This document shows, piece after piece, positions 11,001 through 23,425 of a DNA stretch of 64,000 nt. A program made the translations under genes and the position numbers. The notes below the pieces were generated by a model, which saw only the letters and a program-made list of their open reading frames with translations, was not told where the DNA came from and ran no database searches. Every line of letters begins with the position of its first letter. Positions within the stretch are counted from its first letter, which is position 1. This DNA comes from Brachypodium distachyon. Taxonomy: Eukaryota; Streptophyta; Magnoliopsida; Poales; Poaceae. The stretch lies in the NCBI RefSeq assembly GCF_000005505.3, contig NC_016131.3:13909501-13973500 (forward strand). Reading direction: 5' to 3'.

Positions 11001-14000
11001 GTGTTTGCACTATGTGGACAAGTTGTGCTCAAGTCTAGGAATGTGATACACTTTTTCATTAATCAGAACTGGAAGCATCCGTAAAAAAAATTTATTGTGT
11101 CATCTGCCCAAGAGGTCAGATGCTTTTGAGTTGTGGTGATATCAATAACTTCAAATGATATTCTAGTTTGTGCTTATGTGACTTATAAATTGCAGTGCTG
11201 AGAGGCTGAAGTTAATGTGGCCGTTTTCTTTATGTCCTTACAGAGCTCAAGCAAGCCGGTTGTTTTTACCTATGTGGATTTTTTCCAAGGCATCATGGAT
11301 GACATTTTACCATCTAGAGTTGGACCAAATTTGCTATTGGGCTATCTGCATCGCTGGTATGCAAAACCTGTCCTGAATTTTGTTATTGAGTTTGTAAATG
11401 ATTCATCCTGTGTTCCATATGGGTAAATAAGAATATAAAAAGTATTTGTTGAAGGTGTCTATCTTGTCACACATGTAATATTTGATATCTTTTTCTAATT
11501 TGCCAGGGATCTCATGGTGGTTTCAAATAAAAAGAGCATCAATGACCACATTTCGCTTTTGAAATGGCCGTCCACAACTGACGATGAAAGAAATGTGGTA
11601 TACCTCGAAATGCTGGAGGATAAATATAGTCCTAGGATTGATCTGCAAGGTATGAGATAGCTCAGAAAACAACAAGAAAACTCACTACACTTTACTTTGG
11701 AAACAACATATAGACACTTTTGGGCTTGATATACTCAAATTTTGGCATTTCAGAGAATGGTGATGACAATGTCATATTGGGATTTGGTGTGGAGAATGTT
11801 TCCTTGTTTCAGAAGATCACAGTACTAGTTGGACCTGAACAAAAGGAGGTTGCCCCTCAGCACATTCTACTGTGTTTGACTGGTGAAGGAAAACTAATTA
11901 TATATTATCTTGCCAGGTGTGTATCCTTTGTTGAAACTTGGCAGTGCCAAAGTTACAGTAAAAAATTGTTCATCTTCCTTCACTGCATTCCAATATACTG
12001 CCACTTTTTTTTTGAATAATCTCAGTTATGTTGACATCGATATGTTATTTAGGATTTCTGACCCTTCTGATTTACCCCAAACAAGTCCGTATACCATTGA
12101 AGACAGTAATGTGAATAAAACAAATTCACCTGCAACTGTGTCTGGAAAGGATTTGACTCCAAGTGTTACAAGCCCAGTGGCCAAGAGTCTGCTCGTGGAA
12201 CCTGGGGCTGAGCCATCCAGTGCACAAGCAGGTATGAAACTGATATGCTGCTACGCAGGAGCTACTCTCTTGCATCTTTGTTCGGCTGCTTTTCTATATA
12301 TCTCAAGTACTTTGGGTACCTAATAATTCTGCTGCCTTCTATATCCTTGTAGAAAGAGGGCATCATGAACCGAGAGATATTAAAAGCAGTTCCTCAGTTT
12401 CGAAAAACAAGGACATTGCCAGCAGTTCGTTGTCTATCTCTTCTGATCAGAAGTCCTTGAGTGCTAAGCAAGTGAATGTGGCATTCCCGTCCGCACCTGC
12501 CTCTATCTTAGCACCAACAGGCAACATAAAACCTGGGATGCCTTTCAGTTTTTCTACTGCTAATAATGTAGGCCTGAATTCAACAGGAAGCAAGGGATCT
12601 AGTGAATTAGTTTCTTCCTCACAACTGAACAGCGGCAGCACTTCTGTAAACAGCCAACTTGGAAAAGGTGGGTTTGATTTAACCAAACCACTGGGATCAT
12701 TCGGGGGGTCTCAGAATACTGAAAAAGATGGTGGGAACCCTAGTTTTAAATCATCAGTGTTCACCTCTGATGGACTGGTTCCATTTAAGGCTGCAGAAAG
12801 AAATGAGGCTACTAGTTTTGGAAGTTACTCGCCTCAAACCAGCTGCACTACTGAGAGGAAAGTTCTTGGTTCCTCGGCTGGTTTAAGTTCTATGTCATCA
12901 CCGTTGATTTCTCCAAATAAACCTACTCCAGTCGGATCTTCATCTACTGGGTTTGCGACAGGAAATCTCGAAGCAGTTGCTACCTCCCGTGTATCACCTT
13001 CGCCACAGCAAACCATTGGCAAACCACATAACAGCAGGGCACATACATCAGCGGATTCAAGAAGTTTCAAGTTAGGCAATACTGAACAAGATCTATCTAA
13101 AAAGTTCTACAGTGTAAGATCGCATAAATGTTTTAACTACAGTTTTTTTTACTATTATGCTTCGATGTGGCCTGATTTTCTTACTCACCATGATATACAT
13201 ATGTATCACAATTATCCAATAGGATTGAGTTTCCTAAAGATTTTCACCTTTCTAACTTCAGCATATTATGGCACCATAGAATTTAAACTAGAGCATTTAT
13301 GTTCTGCACCAGTCAGATGTCTGTTTTATTTCTTGTTTCTTCTCTTTGGTTGTTTCATGTTAGGACCTTGTTCCCCTTGTAAATGTTATCCTTTCCCCTG
13401 GTACAGTTTGCTGCCTCACCGAGCAAGGTTTTGTTTTGACCACTAAGTTCTTGCCCTTTCATTAAACAGATAAATGATATGACAGAGGAATTAGACACCC
13501 TCCTGGCATACATCGAAAAGGATGGGGGTTTCATAGATGCCTGCATAACCTCGCAGCAGCATCCTCTTTCAGTGCTTGAGGGTGATCTGCAAAATTTCAT
13601 GGAATTACTGCAGGTCTTCAAGGTAATAAAATTATTTTGATCCAGACCCTTTTCTCATGTATTTTTAGATGTTATTTTGCAGTGCTAGCTGTTCAAAATT
13701 GTTACTAAGCATGTTTTACTTTGACTTTGATCTCCAGAACAAAGTAGAGGAAAAATATTCAAAAACTGAAGATCTGCGAAATAAGATGTTCCAAGGTACT
13801 TCCTATTTATACCTAGAAATAGAAAAATAGGTGCTGTTCACCTTAACCTAGTACTTGTATTTAATATATTTATACCTGGAAGAAATAATTTGATCATCAT
13901 CCTTTCTTGTTTGAAAGACCATAGGTCAGCACTTGTTTGTAACAGATATTTAGCGGAATTCCCCACACACTTGGTTTGTTGCCATTGTTTGAACAAAAAC

Positions 14001-17000
14001 ATTCACCGAATAATCAGTGAACGTAAACCAAGTAGAACATGCTGCCTTCTGCTTTTGGAATAGTTTACTACATGATCTCTGATTATAGGAATTCTGGAGT
14101 TATTGCTGGTATTTTTAAGCTTTAACTACCCTTAACATGGAAGTGTAGTGGCTGGAGAAATAAACAGTTATTCCTCTTTCTTATCTGATAGTTCATAAAT
14201 AGAGCCGATGAAAAGAATAGAGCTGGCCTTTATTCGAGAAGGGACTTTTGCGCCTGTCCCTTGTTATTGGGAAAGGGCAAATAATAACATTTGACTAACA
14301 TTATTTTCCATTTCTGTTCAGTTTCTGCTAGGCAAGCTTATATGAAGGGAATTCTCAGTCAATCTTCAGATACTCAATACTGGGATATATGGAATCGTCA
14401 GAAATTGAGTCCTGAATTTGAAGTGAAGAGGCAAAACATTCTCAAAGCTAATCAGGTATCACTGTACTAGTCTTTGACACCTTCTTTTAGTGGTAATATC
14501 AATGAACTAATATTGCCTCTCTTTTTTAATCATCCAGAATTTGACAAATCAGCTGGTAGAGCTGGAGAGGCACTTTAATAATCTGGAGATGAACAAATTT
14601 GGTGACACTGGAAGAGTTGCTTCTAGTCGCAGAGCTGTTTATTCTAACAAGTCGCGTTCTAGGTATGCACCTACTATACTATCTTGGTAGAAATTCCCTA
14701 ATACATTTTGCGATGACATCAAATGGTAACAAAAGTTTTCAGTATTCAATCAGAAACTCTTGTGAATATTCATAGTGAAATCAATCATTTTACTGGACTG
14801 TTCATTTTGTGATCTGAGTGACCCGTATATCTCTCTTGGCATAAAGTGCATGATTTTTTTTTTGCTTGCACATTATTGTGATTTTGTTAGCTTGTTGAAA
14901 TTGCTTTGACTTGTAATCTTCTCGCTTTATGGTACCCCAAACGTTCTGTTGGTTGTGATTGTGCCATAATGATAGAACTATAGTTTAATTAGTTCAGAAA
15001 AATGTTTTGTCAACTTGCTCAATTTCTTGTGTTCCTACCATGTATGTCTTTCGTGTCATCCATTTATATAAGCTTTTTTTGAACCTGATACCACCATTTA
15101 TTTTACAGTCAGACACAATTATCCAGTGTGTACAATGCACTGAATTCGCAATTAGCAGCAGCCGAGCAACTATCTGAATGCCTTTCGAAGCAGGTATCTG
15201 CACTAAATATAAGTTCTCCTTCTAAGAAGCGTGGGACAGTGACCAAAGAGTTGTTTGAATCAATCGGTCTAGCCCATCCGTCAGATGCACCCAAATTTTC
15301 AGCTGGTACTCCTTCCAAGTTAATTCAGGGGTTTCCATCAACTAAAGAACACACAAAGAGCATGCTAGGACCTTCCAAGATTGCTGAGCCTGAGACTGCA
15401 CGAAGGAGGAGAGAATCACTGGATAGGGTAAATTATTGAACTCAGACCAAATTTTGCATTTGTATCTAATATGCACATGATTTACACGGAAGATATTGAT
15501 CTTTATTTCCCTTTAACCCCCTCGTGTAAATATCATTTTCTTCCTTTCTTTTGACATATGTTTGTTCTATATCATTTTGGTGTTCGATGTGGTTAACTGG
15601 TCGCGGATCTAATAAAAAAAATACTTGTCAATTTTAATAGAGTTTGGCTAGTTTGGAGCCACAGAAAACCACAGTAAAAAGAATAGCGCAGCAACAACGC
15701 CTCAAGATCAGCAGTGATCTGCCATTCAGGTCAAACAAGAAAATGTTCGATTCTCAAATGGCAGCTCTTTCCCAGGAAAATTTTAGTGGTAGCTCCAGTT
15801 CCTCCATAGTAGAATCGTATGCAAGCAGGCTGCATTCTCCAAGTGAAGGTAAGTTATTAGCCTTATGCTTCAATAGATGCTTTGGTATTTCAAGGAGACC
15901 CTTATTATAGACATTGTTACAACTTTCTGTCCGTTTGTTTTACAGTGCTCGATGAAAAAACAAAGACATCCGGGCCCCAGCACAGCTCTTTGTTCAAATG
16001 GGCAAAGGAACCCGCTGGGTCATCTCAAGGCTCGGAGCAAAAGCATCTTGAGTTACCAGGGCAGATGAGAAGTGCTGGTCAGCCTTCAAAGTTGGCACCA
16101 TCTTCACCATTATCATTCAGTTATAAGCAGAAGGATGCGAGGGATAGTATCAGTTCATCCAATGTTGCATCCTTTGGAACAACTCATGCCATGCCTAAGT
16201 CAAATTCTCTGACCTTCAAAACCACTTTAACTCCTGCAAATGCACGGCCAGATACGTTACCATCAATGACGAGCTCACTGCCTGTGAAAACATTGTCTGG
16301 GGAATCTGGAACTGGTTCTACCTTGACTACGAAGAGCAGATACGGTGACCAGGCTATATCATCTTTGGGAAGCACAAAAGGATTGGGCATTTCTCCACAG
16401 AATATGGGGGGTATATTTAGAGATCTCAATAAACCATCTTTATCTTCTGAACCTTCTGATCCTGCAGTGGTTCATGGGAAGCCTTTTCGACTTGGTGGAG
16501 TTAGTGATACTGTGCAAAGCTCAGTGAAAGGTACACCCCAGGTGGCACCCCAACCTCATGCATTTTCACCAATGTCACAATCGTCTTCGTTCTCTATCAA
16601 CTTAGGTGCTTCCTCTTCAGCTGCACCACCCACATCAACCATGCAAGCATCACTTTCAAAGAATTCAGATGTTTCATCTCCGGCAGTTTCTTCCATATTC
16701 CCACCACAGAAATCAATCCCAGAAACTTCCCCAACAGTACATGAGGGTACTGTGTCTAGCTCCCGTCCATCTATCCCAACACCTGTTAAGGAGTCATCAT
16801 CTGATCTTGGTAAAAATGAATCTAAACCTGAAGTGACATCAGAGGTAACTGGAACTACAGTCTCTGCAATTGCTACTTCAACAGGCATACCAACCACAGA
16901 AAACAAAACTTCATTGCTTCAAGTGACCAGTGGCAGTTTACCTTCTAATCCTCCCTCCGCACCTAAAATTGTGCCAGCAGAACCTGCTGCTGTTACATCC

Positions 17001-18790
17001 ACAAGAAAAGATGCAGGGCCAAGCAATCTTTCATCAGATGAAGATGATATGGAAGAGGAGTCTCCTTCTGGAAAGGCAGATCTCAACTTGGGAGCCCTTA
17101 GTGGGTTTGGTCTTGGGTCTGCGCCTTCTTCGAGTCCTAAAAAATCCAATCCTTTTGGGAGCTCCTTTGGTACATCAGACAATAAAAGCTCAGGTTCACC
17201 TTTTACGTTGACTACCATTCCAGGACAGCTTTTCCGTCCAGCATCACTGAGCATTCCTTCAGCCCAGCCAGCACAGCCATCTCAATCAACTAGCTCGAGT
17301 ACATTTTCTACTACATTTTCAAGTGGGCTTAGTGGATTTGGACAGCCTGCACAGGTTGGATCAGGACAGCAATCGGGATTTGGGCAGTCTGCACAAATTG
17401 GAGCTGGTCAGCAGGCAGGTTTTGGGCAGCCAGCACAAATTCAGTCAGGATTTGGTCAGCCAGCACAAATTCAGTCAGGATTTGGTCAGCCAGCACAAAT
17501 TCAGTCAGGATTTGGTCAGTCAGCACAAATTGGAGCTGCGCAACAGACAGGATTTGGGCAGCCTGCACAAATTGGGGGTGGACAGCAGTCAGGGTTTGGG
17601 CAGCCTGCACAGTTTGGTGGTCAGCAGGCGCTTGGATCTGTTCTGGGTTCTTTTGGACAATCACGCCAGTTGGGAGGCTTTGGTGGATTTGCCGGATCCT
17701 CTTCTGGGGCTTTTGCCTCTGTACCTTCCAGTAATTCGGGATTTGCTGGTGCTGCAGCAGGTGGGGCCTTCTCTGCAGCTGCTCCTTCGGTTGGTGGAGG
17801 GTTTGCTGCCGCTGCTACCGGTGGAGGGTTTGCTTCTCTTGCCTCCAAAACTGGTGGTTTTGCTGCTGCAGCTACATCTGCTGGTGGTTTTGGAGGTGCT
17901 GTCCAGGGAAGTGGCTTCGGTGGTGGTGAGATCTCTAGATTATTGCTCTATTTTGGACAGATACTTCTGCACTATGACCTATATCTATATATGCTCGTGA
18001 TTAGATGTGTTGGGTGCATGTTTTTTGTGTCTTTGAGTTGGAGACATGTCTCTAAGACATTAACTAGTTATCCAACTGTTTATCAACTATTTGAGCCAAT
18101 CTTCTTAATAGGCATCTGCTATGTATTTGTTATACACACAATGAAATTCCTTGCAATAGGTAGATGGCAGCAACAGGAAGGGAAAGATTTAACTAAACTA
18201 TACTTGATAAAGGCGATTTATGATTGTTAATTGATGTTAATTAAGTAGGTTTTAGTGTTAATTGATGTCAATATGTATTTCTTACTCTTCTAAAGAAGAA
18301 TCCACAAGTTATGCTGCATAGCCACCATCCCTAAACTAATATGTTTCAATTGTTACTACTTATTGTGTAACTGCTGGTCATTTTGCGTAACCATCGTCGC
18401 CAAACATTTATTCCTTGTAAATTTCTTGTTTGTAATTCCAAACGTAGGCTTGGTGTCCTACAAGATTATACGTCTATCATTAAACAATCTTTTTGTGAAG
18501 ATAACTGTTTACTAACTTATAAACAGTCAGGGCTCCTGGAAGTTTACGATTACAAGTGATAATTTTTTATCTTGTAGCTTGGCCTTATGGAAACTTTTAA
18601 GTTCTTCCGTCTATTACATATAATAGGTATTTTGCTTAAAGTCTAACAAGATTTGCTTCTTCTGGAAGGTGGTTTTGGAGCTTTTGGCGGTAATAATCAA
18701 GGGGCTGCTGGTTTCTCGGCATTTGGTGCTAGTGGCTCGTCTGGACCTGGAAGACCTCCGGCAGATTTTTTGACGCAGATGAGAAAATAG
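8059..18790 (+). CDS. NUP214: NUP214 nucleoporin (FG-repeat, cytoplasmic face of the nuclear pore), 18 exons
   Basis: Exons placed at 8059-8269, 8346-8563, 8980-9148, 9679-9828, 10516-10640, 11244-11356, 11507-11649, 11754-11916, 12053-12231, 12353-13113, 13470-13622, 13738-13795, 14322-14455, 14538-14662, 15109-15427, 15641-15848, 15946-17925 and 18669-18790. They total 5331 nt, exactly 1776 codons plus stop, close to Arabidopsis NUP214 (LNO1). Residues 1 to about 430 match the plant NUP214 beta-propeller, which in the family binds the DEAD-box helicase of mRNA export. A Ser/Thr-rich linker and a helical/coiled-coil part (about 745-1000, exons 11-15) follow. The last ~700 residues are FG-rich, with [13 protein letters not shown] repeats near 1535-1640 and a final GGFGAFGG exon. 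The start is the first ATG after a GC-rich leader, at the family's conserved N-terminus. Individual splice sites were judged by eye. Confidence 0.93.
17424..17532 (+). repeat. 30-bp coding minisatellite in NUP214 FG region
   Basis: Three near-identical 30-base units begin at 17424, 17454 and 17484, followed by a partial fourth. They encode the decapeptide [10 protein letters not shown]. The first unit differs by one base from the others. Looser relatives of the same unit flank it on both sides (about 17330-17630). Confidence 0.9.
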
Positions 18791-18910
18791 TGAAATGCTT
18801 CCCCCAAATTACGGGCAGAAAGGTCTAAATGGTTCGTGGCCTTGTGTACACATCAAAACTTCTAGGGCTGCCTGGTTAAGTTCAACAATATGATACGTCG
18901 ATTGTTCCCT
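18791..18910 (+). other. Proximal 3' UTR of NUP214, cut by Copia insertion
   Basis: 120 bases lie between the NUP214 stop codon and the first base of the Copia element. No AATAAA signal is seen here, so the original 3' UTR and polyadenylation site may lie beyond the element (from 23426 on), or a site inside the LTR may be used. Confidence 0.55.
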
Positions 18911-19115
18911 TGTTGTGAATGAAAATGAGAATGAATCTCTGTGTGTTATTCCATTGATTGATGATGATATTTATACATGGTGAAGAGGCACCATGTATTG
19001 GTGTCCCAAACTTTTGCCTTCGCGTCCCAAATTTTCAGTTACATAAGCAACTGCCTAATAATTCATTAACAAACTAATAATTAATCTAATTATTCATAAA
19101 TAATTATTCTTAACA
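18911..19115 (-). repeat. 3' LTR of the Copia element
   Basis: 205 bp. Read on the minus strand it starts TGTTA and ends ACAACA. It is about 24 bp shorter than the partner LTR, mainly because it lacks a segment near the middle (CAAAATTTGGGACACGAAC-like in the partner). Confidence 0.88.
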
Positions 19116-19582
19116 CTCTTTCTTGATCAATTTGCTTCGTTGATTTGTATATTCTCGAATCATCATGGAATCTTGTAATCTTGTAATTTTCTCAAAAAAC
19201 CTTGTGGGAAAAATATTGAGGAAATAATAGTAATATTGATATGTTATGAAAACTCCCTTTAAAAACCCAATGGCAAAATTAAGGAGAAAATGGTATAACA
19301 TATTTTGAATTTGTCTTTTGATAATTCATATTGAATTATGTGGACAATAAATATGCCTTGTATATTATCTACAAAAACTCCGGTGGGGAAAATAGAAAAT
19401 ATGACATATAATCTTATGTTAATATTGTCTCATTAAAAACCTTTTATGAGAAACTAGTGAGTAAAACTCATAATAGGAAAATGGTGCAATATGATGTTGT
19501 GAACAGGTTAAACTCAGGTGAACACTCCCCTTGATGCTTGCAAATTTTTAACTTGTCGCATACCAATCCCATATACACATTT

Positions 19583-22500
19583 CTAAAATGTGGAGTTGGG
19601 CAAGGACTTAGTAAACAAATCTGCGAGGTTATCACATGATTTGGTTTGCAAGATATTTATCTCCCCATTTTGTTGTAATTCATGAGGATAGGATAGTTTA
19701 GGTGCAATATGTTTAGTTATATTACTTTTTATATAACCTGATTGCATCTGAGTAACACAAGCTGAATTGTCCTCATAGATAATCGTTGGTGATTGAATTG
19801 AACCAATACCACATGATTGTTGTACGTGGTTAATCATTCTTCGTAGCCATACACTTTCACGAGATGCTTCGTATAAGGCTATTATTTCTGAATGATTTGT
19901 GAATGTAGCCACTAGAGACTGTTTAGAAGATTTCCACGATATGACTGTCCCACCGTGTAGGAACACGAAACCGGTATGGGATCTGGCATTATGGGGATCA
20001 AATAAATAGCCAGCATCAGTGTATCCGATTAATTCAGACTCTTGGTTTTCCTTTTGAAAATATAGACCTAGATCTTACGTGCCTTGTAGGTAGCGAAAAA
20101 CTTGCTTGACTCCTACCCAATGGCGTTTTGTTGGAGCTGCGTTGTGTCTAGCTAGTAAATTTACCGCAAATGTAATATCCGGTCGGGTGCAATTTGCTAA
20201 GTACATTAATGCTCCAATGGCACTAAAATATGGGAATTCAGATCCCAAAATTTCCTCTGCATCACCTTTTGGTCTGAATGGATCTTTCTCTACGTCTAGA
20301 GATCGAACTACCATAGGTGTTTTGCATGGATAGGATTTGTCCATGTTAAATTTCTCCAAGATTTTCTGGATATATGTAGCTTGGTGAACTAATATTCCCG
20401 AAGGAACGTGCTCAAGTTGTAAACTTAAGCAGAACTTGGTTTTACCCAAATTTTTCATTTCAAATTCCGTCATCAAATGATTACGAGCCTCATCAATATC
20501 CTGTTTGTTGCCAATTATGTTTAAATCATCAACATATACAGACATAATGCAAAATCCTGTTTTGGATTTCTTGATGAACACACATGGGCAGTCATCATTG
20601 TTAGAGTAATCCCTTTTAATGAGAAACTCACTTAGTCGGTTGTACCACATTCTACCCGACTGTTTTAGACCATATAAAGATTTATTTAACTTTACGCGGT
20701 ACATGTTGCGTCTTGCGTTAGCATTCGGAATTTGGATTCCATCAGGAACCTTCATGTAAATATCCGAATCTAATGACCCATAAAGATATGTAGTCACGAC
20801 GTCCATCAACTGCATAGATAGACGATTTTGAACAGACAATGAGATTAAATATCGGAAAGTAATTCCACTCATAACCGGAGAATATGTTTCATTGAAATCA
20901 ATGTCGGGTCTCTGCGTGAACCCTTGTGCTACTAGTCTCACTTTGTATCTCACCACCTCATTGTTTTCGTTCCTTTTCTGGACAAAAACCCATTTGAATC
21001 CCACTGGGAAAACAGTTGGAGGTGTAGGTATTACTTCTGTAAATACTTTTCTTTTATTGAGCGAGGCTATTTCTGCTTGAATTGCATCCTTCCATTTAGG
21101 CCAGTCGGAGCGTTTTTCACACTCGGCTATGGTCTTTGGATCATGATCATTTAGAAGGTTGTCTGCAATCTTAGTTGAGAAATATGTGTCGACGAATGTA
21201 GTCTTTCTATTATATGTTTCTCCGGTATCTAAATAATTTGTGAAAATTTCATTTACCTTTGGTGACTGTTCATGATTTCCCGTTGCGATTAAGTCTAGGT
21301 TTTCCGATGTCCTAGCATCAGTAATTGAGTGCACTATTGAGCTGGGTTGTGGATGTTTGTTATCCATAGGGTGTATATTACCCAATTGATCTCGGTCAAC
21401 AAATGTTGACTCACATTTGTTGTTGTTGTTGAAGGAGGTCCAGAAGGTTTATTCTTCCATTTTCTTTGCCGTGGCTCCTTCGTTTGTTCCTTTTGTTGTT
21501 TGCTGGAAGCTAGATCCTTTTTAGTTGCCGTACTTCTCCTTCTCTTCCTTTGAACGGTAGGTGCAGAAGGTTGAGTGGTTTTTATAGGTACCTTCACTCT
21601 TTCTGATACGTTCTGTGCAGGATTATAAGATTTAGTTACACCTTTGTAATCAACAAATGCGTCTGGTAAATTGTTTGCAATATGTTGCAAATTTATAATT
21701 TTTTGAACTTGTTGTTCAGTTTCTTGAGTACGTGGATCAGAGGCGGAAATGCCTTGGACATTTCAATCGATTTCCTGGCATTCTTGTTTTTGGTACTTTA
21801 AATCTCCCCCGAATGCCGGGAAATGGTCCTCATTCAAAATACAATCAGCGTACCGGACAGTGAATAGATCCCCTGTGAGAGGTTCTAGGTACTTGATAAT
21901 TGACGGTGATTTGTACCCCACATAGATCCCCAATTTTCTATGTGGTCCCATTGATGTACGTTGTGGTGGTAAGATCGGTACGTATGTAGCGCAACCGAAT
22001 TTTCGCAGATGGGAAATACTTGGTGAATTTCCATGTACTAATTGAAGAGGAGAAATAGTGTGATATGCAGTTGGTCGCAATTGAATTAAATCAGCAGCAT
22101 GTATAACCGCATGACCCCAACAGGTTGTTGGTAGATTACAATTCTGTAATAAAAGTCTTGCAATAAATTTAATTCTCTTAATAAAAGATTCAGCCAAACC
22201 ATTTTGTGTGTGGACGTATGAGACTGAGTGCTGAACTTCAATTCCTAATGCCATGCAATAATCATTGAAGGCGCGTGAGAAGAATTCAGCGGCATTGTCC
22301 ATTCGAATTGTTTTAATTCGATGTTCTGGATAATGAGCTTTTTATTTAATTATTGGACTCATTATCTTTGCGAATGCATGGTTATGTGTGGAAAGTAGAC
22401 ACACATTAGACCATCTTGTAGATGCATCGATTAATACCATGAAATACCTAAATGGTCCAGACAATGGTTGGATAGGACCACAAATATCTCCTTGAATTCG

Positions 22501-23130
22501 TTCAAGGAACTGTAGTGGTTCCGCTTGTATTTTAAGATAAGAAGGTCTTAAAATGAGATTGCCTTGTGCACATGCTGTGCATACAAAATCCTGAGATTCT
22601 GGGAATTTTGCTTTATTAAGATTATGACCAACAGAATTATTAATAATTTTCCGTATCATCCCGATACCGGGGTGACCGAGGCGATCATGCCAAGTCTGAA
22701 ATGTATTGACATTCTGAAAAATTATTTTATACGCAACATGGGCTACATGCTTTATATATGTATAGTACAATCCGGACGATAAAGAAGAAATTTTTTTAAG
22801 AACTTGTTTGCCATATCCGTTACTTTTTGTAAATAGGAGAAATTCCTCATTGTTGTCATCGTGGGTTTCTATATGAATCCCATTTTGACTGATATGCCTA
22901 TAACTTATTAGAGTACGAGTTGAATTAGGATACAATAAAGCGTTCTCGATTATTACTTGTGTACCCATAGGAAGTGTGATGATGGCTCGTTCAGAACCAA
23001 CAATTAACGTATCGCGTCCAGCGATTGTCAAAATATTCCCTTGCGCTTTAGTAAGGGTTTGAAAATATTTTGTTTTTCTAAGTATAGTGTTTGTGGTGGC
23101 GCTATCCACAAGGCAAAGTTCTTCGTCCAT
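19583..23130 (-). pseudogene. Copia pol remnant (protease, integrase, reverse transcriptase, RNase H)
   Basis: Domains run right to left. A protease-like DSATTN motif lies at about 23105. A GAG-pre-integrase segment with WHDRLGHPG follows, then integrase with DICGP and a DNAAEF motif (22302-21763). A basic Ser/Thr/Lys-rich linker precedes reverse transcriptase with YVDD (21385-20075) and Copia-type RNase H ending near 19583. The frame is broken by in-frame stops at 22342-22344, 21763-21765 and 20075-20077, and by a frameshift around 21390-21420. Gag is missing. The copy cannot encode an intact polyprotein. Confidence 0.9.
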
Positions 23131-23196
23131 TTTGGATTGACTCCCGTAGAGAACTCTTGATTTGCTCTGTGATGGTAGAACTATGTGCTGAAAACG

Positions 23197-23425
23197 TGTT
23201 GTGAATGAAAATGAGAATGAATCTCTATGTGTTATTCCATTAATTGATGATGATATTTATACAGGGTGAAGAGGCATCAATACATGCATTGGTGTCCCAA
23301 ACTTTTGCCTTCGCGTTCCAAATTTTCCAAAATTTGGGACACGAACAGTTCCATAAGCAACTGCCTGATAATTCATTAACTAACTAATAATTAATCTAAT
23401 TGATCATAAATAATTATTCCTAACA
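23197..23425 (-). repeat. 5' LTR of the Copia element
   Basis: 229 bp, closely matching 18911-19115 over both ends. Substitutions and two length differences relative to the other LTR show that the insertion is not recent. Confidence 0.88.

Larger units (their letters stand above)
18911..23425 (-). mobile_element. Ty1/copia LTR retrotransposon lacking gag, degenerate
   Basis: LTR-like ends lie at 18911-19115 and 23197-23425; both start TGTTGTGAATG and end TAACA on the + strand. The element codes on the minus strand. CCCT directly flanks both sides (18907-18910 and 23426-23429), consistent with a target duplication shortened or blurred by one base. Purine-rich AAGAAAGAG next to the left LTR, read on the minus strand, is the likely polypurine tract. 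The internal region is only about 4.1 kb and begins directly at a protease-like motif; no gag or zinc knuckle was seen. No standard initiator-Met primer-binding site follows the 5' LTR. Confidence 0.9.
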
